A stretch of DNA of 64,000 nt from Phyllostachys edulis (Eukaryota; Streptophyta; Magnoliopsida; Poales; Poaceae), in NCBI GenBank assembly GCA_036346405.1, contig CM070558.1, forward strand, positions 2,108,001-2,172,000, in the 5' to 3' direction. The notes under the pieces were generated by a model. It was not told the DNA's origin. It made no database searches and saw only the letters and a program-made list of their open reading frames with translations. Of the stretch, positions 57,661-64,000 are shown piece by piece. How positions within the stretch are numbered: the stretch's first letter is position 1; the number at the start of each line of letters is the position of its first letter. The position numbers were made by a program, and so were the translations under genes.

Positions 57661-59640
57661 TGTTGGACTGGAAAGGCGACTAGAGAGGGGGGGGGTGAAT
57701 AGGAGCACGCTTACTTTTTTACAAAGATCAGATTCAACACCAATCTCACTCCAATAGCTATAGAAGCTATGAAGATCAATCTACCAGTACAGCGGAAGAC
57801 TTGTATTGAATTCAAACCAAAATCCCCAAGGCAAAAGATCAAGCGAGGTTCAAACCCTAGAAATCGGTTTGACGAAGCGTTGAATAAATGATCGATCATT
57901 GGCCGTCTGGACCGGCCGTGACTACGGTGGTGCGATCGATTACTCGTCGGAAACGGAAAAACGGCAAAACTCAAACCTCAAAAGCGATCTAACTTTTGAT
58001 CCGTAAGGGCAAACTCCACGAAACTTGACACACACCTTCTCAAAGATATTAGGAACCTATTCCAATCGGAGATCGTGAAGATCCAAGCCAAAGTGCCTAT
58101 CTTTTTCAGTTTAAACGAAGGTGGTTCAAAAACTGAGTCAAAATGAAAATATGATCTAAAGACTTGCTCGTGGGTGATTGATGATCAAGATGATCCTAGA
58201 TGGGTTCCCACATGTCACAGCAAGTTAGATCAAGGTAAGAAACCAAGCAAAAACTCGTGGATCAAAGAAAAACCACAAATCACCAAATAGAGAGAAAGAA
58301 AGTAAATAGACTCATCTTTGAGGGAACTTTCTTTGGATTGATTTGATATGGTATTGGTTTACAGCCACTCCATCAATGAAGGACAAAGACTCAATACATG
58401 AGCACGAAATCAAATCCAACTCTTTAGAACCCTAACCTCCACTAATCCTCTCCCTAAGCAAACTAGGGTTTCAAACACAATGAAAGGGTTGAGGGGGGCA
58501 GCCACCTCCCTCCTCTATTTATAGTGGAGGCTTAGACCCTCTAGAAGATTGAACCCTAATGGTCTCCCGTTAAGGCTCACACACAAACGGGTCACATACG
58601 CACGTATTTTAAAGCACCGTCTTCATCTCTTGACCTAATCCGCTTCACCTTGCGCCACCTTGCGCCGTGAGTTGGCAAAAGGTCACCAAGGCGGTATTTA
58701 GTAAAATTACCAAAATACCCCTTCTTGATCATTTTGCAAAGACCGAGTCCCATCTTCGTGAAGCATCTCCCATACTTCGCCACGTGTAGGTTGATCCAGC
58801 GGCTCTCTTTATGTCGACAAGTCTCTCCCATCCGGCTCCCACCAAAACTACCATGGCACTTGCACCGACCCTCACGCCGCTTGATCCAACCCGTCGCACC
58901 GAACTGCCCGTTCGGTCACCTTTGTCCCTCTTGCGCCATGCTTGACTCTATTGACCTCTCCCGGCATCCCCGATCATTCTGGACCTCAGCTCTCCAAGCT
59001 TAGCCCCGATCATCCTCGCCGTTGACCGTCATTGACCTCCAAGCAACCTGCACATCAATAGACAAAGAAATCGAATCCGGGAACAAGTTCTTCACAACTT
59101 GACTCACGTTAGTCAAAACATGCATCATGCAACACATATAGCATGAAACCCATGAACTTGACCTAACCCAACAATCATCGCCACCAATTGGCCGATGAAA
59201 CAAACCAAAAGCTGGTCGATGCCACTTTGACGGCCTCGATCACCTGGTTGGTCCGAGCCACACATTGGCGGTTTGACCGCCTAGCTGGGACTTAGCCAAA
59301 TTTCCTTCCTGGAAATCCGAAACCTACTGAAATTTTCAAACCAATAGAACTTTTGCCTAGAAGCCCCAAAAATTATGAGACCAAGTGTAGTAAAATCTAC
59401 TCTCTTGCCTACACCCTCTATTTTTGGCCCAGCTCCAAAATCCAAAATCTCATAAAGGCCGGTCGACCGATTTCCCAAAGCGGCCTCGACCGTCCCCCTC
59501 TGGTCGGCCGATAGCCACGACCGATCAGACCGCCACTTGCCTGATAGCAGTTTGAACTTCGCCGAAAACGCGTGATTCGACAAACCTTCAACGCCATTGC
59601 CAATTGTAACATCATCCTAAGATCTCAGGCATATCCCTAT
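57661..59640. repeat. Second copia-type LTR-like block
   Basis: Begins TGTTGGACTGGAAAGGCGAC and has a GGGGGGGGGTGAATAGG motif, like the LTR at 53501. Further blocks (TGCATCATGCAACA near 59122 and 54250) are also shared. The right part repeats GGTCGGCCGA-type near-palindromes. A possible LTR end CCTAACCCAACA lies at 59173, but similar sequence continues to about 59640. Neither a primer site nor a polypurine tract abuts it. Confidence 0.5.
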
Positions 59641-60409
59641 GATATCCACACAAAGCCCGAGTCCGACATCAATAATATGGGAATAATTAAGAGCATCACG
59701 TACGGACTGATCCATTATATATATGCGCAAGAAAAAGTAAAGAAAATGTGAAGTTGGGAGATTCCATCCATGGAGATCGATCGAGTGCATTGGAACCGAT
59801 GGCAATCCTTAGCACGAGAGAACAATCACAGCAAGCATACAAGAGACATGAGGATTTGTTTACGAGGTTCGACAAAACCTACGTTTCCAGAGCCAAATCG
59901 CTGTGGCTCTATCTATACGAGAAGTTTTTTTTTCACAATTAAGGTTACAAGAGATTGACGGTATATATTTATACCACGAATACATATTCGACTTGAACAC
60001 AGTCCCTTTTTTTCACCCTGTCATCTATGAGCCATACGCAACAGAGTGATACGCGATGATCCAGCAGGTAAGCTAGCTAGCAACAGTCAGCTAGTCTCCC
60101 GCGACCCCGAGCAATGTATTACCAGCGTCAGTGTGTGCAAACAAAACTTAATTATGGTGATACAGTAGCACGCATTACTCCATGCATGTGCAGTGTACCA
60201 TGCGGTCAGATCGAAGAGCAACGACGGCACGGTAGCGAGTTCTACTGTGTAACATAGAATTTTCATCGTACTAGTGATTGATATAGAGTATCAGGACGGT
60301 TGTCCATGATAACCGGGACATATATGGTTTTCAGTGACGCTGACGTGCAACCGCTAGCGCTCCGATGGCCCGCTTTATTGGCGGTGTGCCGAACAGAGAA
60401 CTCAAACTC
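59641..60409. other. Non-coding stretch
   Basis: AT-rich, probably part host DNA. Nothing recognisable apart from a GAGGTTCGACAAAACCTACG string that resembles retroelement untranslated sequence. Confidence 0.45.
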
Positions 60410-60412
60410 TTA

Positions 60413-60683
60413 AGGTATGTACAATAGTATAGATAATTATCGTCTATAGACTATACATGTCACCTATAAACAACACTAAAGACAGTTTCTACAATGAATT
60501 ATCTCTTTACATGTCTCTATAGACAGCTTCTCCATGTACAATTTATCTTGTTTCTCGTGTTACAGTCGACTACTGCATGAGAAACGACTCAATTCTTTAT
60601 ACACCACCTCTCTCCTCCACATCATCTCGTGTCCTAAATGTCAAAGTTTACAGACAACTGACATCACACCATTGTACATGCTC
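60413..60683. mobile_element. Tourist-like MITE (TTA duplication)
   Basis: 271 bp. The left end AGGTATGTACAATAGT and the complement of the right end (GAGCATGTACAATGGT) pair. Flanked by TTA at 60410-60412 and 60684-60686. The segment 60718-60800 repeats part of its interior and may be a second, truncated copy. Confidence 0.75.
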
Positions 60684-61072
60684 TTAGTCAACCTATGACT
60701 ACTAAGTTATTTAATTAAGGGTGTATACATATATAGACAAAACTAAAGATAACTCATACAATGGACTATCTCAAGGTTGTCTATATACATATAGAACCCC
60801 ACAATTTGCACGACGGCATATGGATAGAACAATAAAAAAAGCAGTTTGTAACGAGGTCCTTATAGACTATCTGTTGCTTGCTAGATGGTTTTTTCCTCTC
60901 TCATTCTCTTTCATCCACAGTATCAGCAATGTTATGTGACGCCCATTGTTGTACCTGCCCTAATTTGATGTCTAAAAAGATATTTAATTTGATCTACCGC
61001 AAGTATAAAATGATGTAATGTAAGCCAGATAACTTGGTAGTTATATAAATCTCGAATCTGTGCAATATTCAT
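60684..61072. other. Spacer between two MITEs
   Basis: AT-rich DNA with a possible partial MITE at 60718-60800. No gene. Confidence 0.5.
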
Positions 61073-61450
61073 GGGATTTTTTTATTATTTAATCTATTTT
61101 TAAAAAAATATTTTTAAAATAACATCTCCCTACCTTTATTTCTAATTCTGACCCTTTGGTCACATGCGGCTTGACAAAAAACATTATGTCACGTCACATA
61201 CCACAGCGTGGTCAAAACTGTCACGATAGCTCTCCGAGCCAGCACGAGTCCATTTTGGGCTAAGTCCTGTCACACCAAAAGGGGCGGCGTGACAGCACTC
61301 GTTTGCTACGCCGAAGGCCATAACGTGACAACGTGTTTTTGCCATGTCACGCGTTGTAGCGTGACCAAATAGTTTAGAATTGGAAATAAAGTTAGAGAGA
61401 CATTATCTTCAAAATATTTTTTAAAATATATTAAATAATAAAAAAATTCC
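61073..61450. mobile_element. MITE, complete relative of 10872-11155
   Basis: 378 bp. The left end GGGATTTTTTTATTATTTAA and the complement of the right end (GGAATTTTTTTATTATTTAA) match at 19 of 20 bases. ATTCAT flanks both sides (61067-61072 and 61451-61456). The interior shares TTTATTTCTAATTCTRACC and TTATGTCACGTCA with 10872-11155. Confidence 0.8.
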
Positions 61451-61563
61451 ATTCATAAACAACGATCGTTGGATTAAGTTATGCGAGATAGTAGTTGTTA
61501 GTTGAAGGCAGCATACGTAAAAAGAAAAAGAAAAATTAACAGATGCGACTAGGAGCCGTATGT

Positions 61564-63003
61564 CTACGTCCGATTTGAGATTAGAAATCGGACGCCCGAC
61601 GTGACGTCATGTGCGTAGTGGACAACCTTCTGGTGAACCCAAAACAGATGGTCCCGTCATGGACTGAGGCTGGGGCACGTTTTCTCAACTAGTACATATC
61701 CCTCGGTGAGTCCTTCCACCAACTGATCGATCGATATAATACTACGTACGCACGCATTGTACGTTGCATGAAACATACTTTGGCAATGTTTGCAACATCA
61801 CACGACAACACTTGCAACATAATTCGGCAATACTTGCAACATCACACGACAACACTTGCAACATAATTCGGCAATACTTGCAACATCACACGACAACACT
61901 TGCAACATAATTCGGCAATGCTTGCAACATCACACGACAACATTTGCAACATAACAATGCAACGGTTGCAATATCTGAGATGAACGCTAGTCGCTATTGC
62001 ATAGCGACAACACCACTTAATCGAGCACATGCAACACTTGCGACATTCAACAAAATTCTGGAAAAATCTCATTCTCAAACATTTGTTACTGCAACACTAA
62101 ACAATACATTCCCCAACATCTCAAATCACTTGTTCCAACAAAAAAAAAATTCTATAACTGCAACATGCAACATTTTTTATGGCACATACAACACCTGCAA
62201 CTCACTGGCATCACCCTCAACGACGGCGCCGACACGCTCGGCCTTGAGCTCCGGACAACACGGCAATCGCGACGGTGAGCCGAGGCGAGAGGCGAGGTGC
62301 AGCGTGGAGTCCGCCGGGAGTTGGAGCGCAGCCATGGCCGGCCATGGTGGCCTCCGTCTCGAGCTGCCTCCCCCCGTAGAGGAGGCGCTGGTCATGGCTG
62401 TAGCCGCAAACGGCGAGGTGGCCGAGCACCGCGTTGCCACACTTGGGGGCGACAGAGACGGATCCGACCGAGGGGACGAAGAGAATGGAGCCACCGGATC
62501 CAGCCACTGGAAGGCCGGTGCAAGCGTCCTCGTAGGTCACCACCACTAGATCCGGACACTTGGAGCTCGGGGAGCCTTCTGCCACTGGATCGAAGCTTTG
62601 GAGCTTGGGGTAGGCAGCTCACTTCCGGATTCGGACGCTAGAACTTTGGGAGGGCGCGTGGCCGTCGGATCACTTTGGAGCTTGAGGGCAGCGCAGCCAG
62701 CGGTTGGGAATCACCGATGGTGGAGAGGGGCAGTGGTGTGAGCGAGTGCGAGGAGGAGAGGGGGAAAAGAAGGAGGCAGAGGCGGTGGAGGTGGCGGTGG
62801 TGGGGGAGGAAGGTCGAGGGGAGGAGGGAGGCGGGCATGAGAGCGAGTGGTGGAGGAGAGGAGAGAGCGAGTGCTCGGCGAGGATAAGGCGAGGGGATAA
62901 GAGCGACTGAGCGAGTGGGTTTACGCGAATTGATTATGCTTCACGTCCGGTGGGGACGCGAGTGGAGAAGCCGTCCGATTTTTACTACTCCGTCCGGACG
63001 TAG
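61564..63003. mobile_element. Candidate TIR element (Mutator-like or MITE-type) with GC-rich interior
   Basis: Ends CTACGTCCG and CGGACGTAG form a perfect 9-bp inverted repeat. An ATCGGACG motif follows at a similar distance inside both ends. The interior has a 22-bp minisatellite (61790-61970) and a GC-rich part (62220-62930) with open frames on both strands that I cannot assign. A clear target duplication was not found, so the class is uncertain. Confidence 0.45.
61790..61970. repeat. 22-bp minisatellite, about 8 copies
   Basis: Alternating 22-bp units TTGCAACATCACACGACAAC(AC) and TTGCAACATAATTCGGCAAT(AC), giving a 44-bp higher-order period. Further single TTGCAACAT-like copies continue to about 62190. 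Confidence 0.92.
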
Positions 63004-63434
63004 GTATAGTATCAATTCCCAAAATTAATTGAGAGTAAATTGGGAAAGGCCAATGCTATAAGAGGAGCCCAATTCGTACGGCCCAACAAAAGGAGGCTTG
63101 CGGAGTCGGGCGCGGGGTGGTGAGGCAACCAAACCCGACTTGTCGCGGTGGATGCAGCGCAGCGCACGGACCCAATCTGACCAAGACCAAGCAGCGCCGC
63201 CGCCGCCGCCGCCGCCTCCATCACGTCGCGCGCGTGCGTGCTCGCGAGCGCGCGCTTCCTGACTCCATTGATTTCCATATAGGAGAGGGCGAGGCGCAGA
63301 CGGCTGCGCCCTGATGCGTTCGGTCCAGCCTTCTTCCCCAGTAAAAACTGGATCGAACGCCAGGGAAGAGCGCCGCCTCGAGGCGTAGGGGCGACGCCAC
63401 CAACGCCACGGCGGCGCCGGAGGCGGATAAGGAG
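63004..63434 (+). promoter_or_regulatory. Promoter and 5'UTR of the right-end gene
   Basis: GC-rich, with a (GCC)n run at 63194-63217 and no clear TATA box. A TATA-less, GC-rich leader is usual for widely expressed grass genes. The transcription start is not determinable. Confidence 0.5.
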
Positions 63435-63471
63435 ATGGAAGAGCGGGAGGCTTCCGCCGCCGCTGCTTCAG
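63435..63471 (+). CDS. Lysine-rich nuclear-type protein, exon 1
   Basis: ATG GAA GAG CGG... encodes MEEREASAAAAS plus one base, ending TTCAG|GTACGC. The ATG lies 37 nt before the donor in a GC-rich leader. The phase-1 junction joins in frame to 63720. Translation from this Met is supported by the clean open frame across the splice. Confidence 0.75.
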
Positions 63472-63719
63472 GTACGCACGCGCATCTCGCCGTAGGTCGC
63501 AACAATGGGGGGGCATGCGCGTGTCCTGGGGTTAGGGTTTATCCGTGCGGGAGTCTCATGCTTTAATTCGTGCCTCTGATTTCATGGTTCGATGAGCCTC
63601 TGCTTCTCGAGCACCTTGCGAACTGCGATTGCATTTGCACACGCCATGCCGATTTCGTTATTGAGTCAAATTGCGCCGAAAAAGCATGCTTATCGGAATT
63701 GGTTTCACCGCTCCTGCAG

Positions 63720-64000
63720 CGGAGGGGACACCGGAGAGGAAGAAGCCTAAGCACAAGAAACGGAAGAAGAGTAAGGAGCAGCGATCCCCTTCTGCTGTAT
63801 CAGATGCCGGTGCTGCTGCGGTGGATACAGATGTGGCAGATAAATCTGGAAATAGCTGCACAAATGGGGAAGGTGCACCAGGAGATGCTGATGTCAGTGT
63901 GAGTCCCAGAAATGTGGAGGGAACGAAGGGGAATAAGGATAACTCTCATAACTGCGGCTCGTTGCAGGATAGATCTGTAGAAAGAAAGAGAAGAAGGAGA
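63720..64000 (+). CDS. Lysine-rich nuclear-type protein, exon 2 (runs off window)
   Basis: The acceptor TCCTGCAG at 63712-63719 is followed by an open frame to the window end: (A)EGTPERKKPKHKKRKKSKEQ, then an acidic/Ser-rich linker (SDAGAAAVDTDVADKSG, SVSPRNVEGTKGNKDN), then SVERKRRRR. The basic clusters are good nuclear-localisation signals; the rest looks disordered. No domain is reached, so the product cannot be named. The intron is 248 bp (63472-63719). An optional 69-nt intron with GTGAGT and TTGCAG borders (63899-63967) is in frame either way; its low T content argues that it is coding. This gene points away from the MADS gene at the other end. Confidence 0.75.

Noticed and set aside
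63899..63967. Short intron in the right-end gene
   Set aside because: GTGAGT and TTGCAG borders are good, but the segment is in frame, not T-rich, and codes smoothly; left as coding with a note.

Overview
This window is nuclear DNA of a grass (Poaceae). It has intron-containing genes, an AP1/FUL-like MADS-box gene of the grass FUL2 (OsMADS15/ZAP1) type, grass-type gypsy, copia, CACTA and Mutator-like elements, and LTR retrotransposons primed by initiator tRNA-Met. It looks like a rice-tribe or related genome, but the species cannot be settled from the sequence. Almost everything between the two end genes is transposable-element (TE) sequence, much of it nested.

Layout. 1-5.14 kb is intron 1 of a minus-strand MADS gene; it holds an intact TRIM-like retrotransposon (172-1989) with a CAF1 deadenylase gene fragment, and a dead LINE end. 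5,145-5,329 is MADS exon 1; its promoter side runs right to about 7 kb and includes small MITEs. 8.1-11.5 kb is a tandem duplication of host-like DNA (copies A and B) marked by MITE insertions. 11,699-25,235 is a large minus-strand gypsy element with most of its interior deleted; each LTR carries a nested solo LTR. It is bracketed by a duplicated 230-bp host segment, not by a target-site duplication. A dimeric tRNA-type SINE follows at 25.4 kb. 26.4-31.2 kb is CACTA-type sequence with captured pieces of a PYROXD2-like oxidoreductase gene and a KNOX homeobox gene. 31.2-36.3 kb is the 3' part of a Tat-lineage gypsy element (antisense aORF and 3' LTR), into which a complete 1.23-kb CACTA element with a captured PCNA exon has jumped. 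36.3-38.3 kb holds a doubtful small gene and LTR scraps. 38.4-47.7 kb is a decayed Mutator-like region: a MURA-type transposase, two GRF-zinc-finger-like genes, a 31-bp minisatellite and a solo LTR. 48.8-59.6 kb is LTR fragments, a third CACTA element full of (TA)n, and two copia-type LTRs. 59.6-63 kb is mixed DNA with MITEs and a TIR-bounded GC-rich element. 63.4-64 kb is the start of a plus-strand gene for a lysine-rich, probably nuclear protein, which runs off the window.

Only the two end genes look like working host genes. The most interesting content is repeated gene-fragment capture: four unrelated host genes (CAF1, PYROXD2-like, KNOX, PCNA) appear as fragments inside TEs. In two related CACTA elements the captured exon lies downstream of the same TATA-bearing leader.
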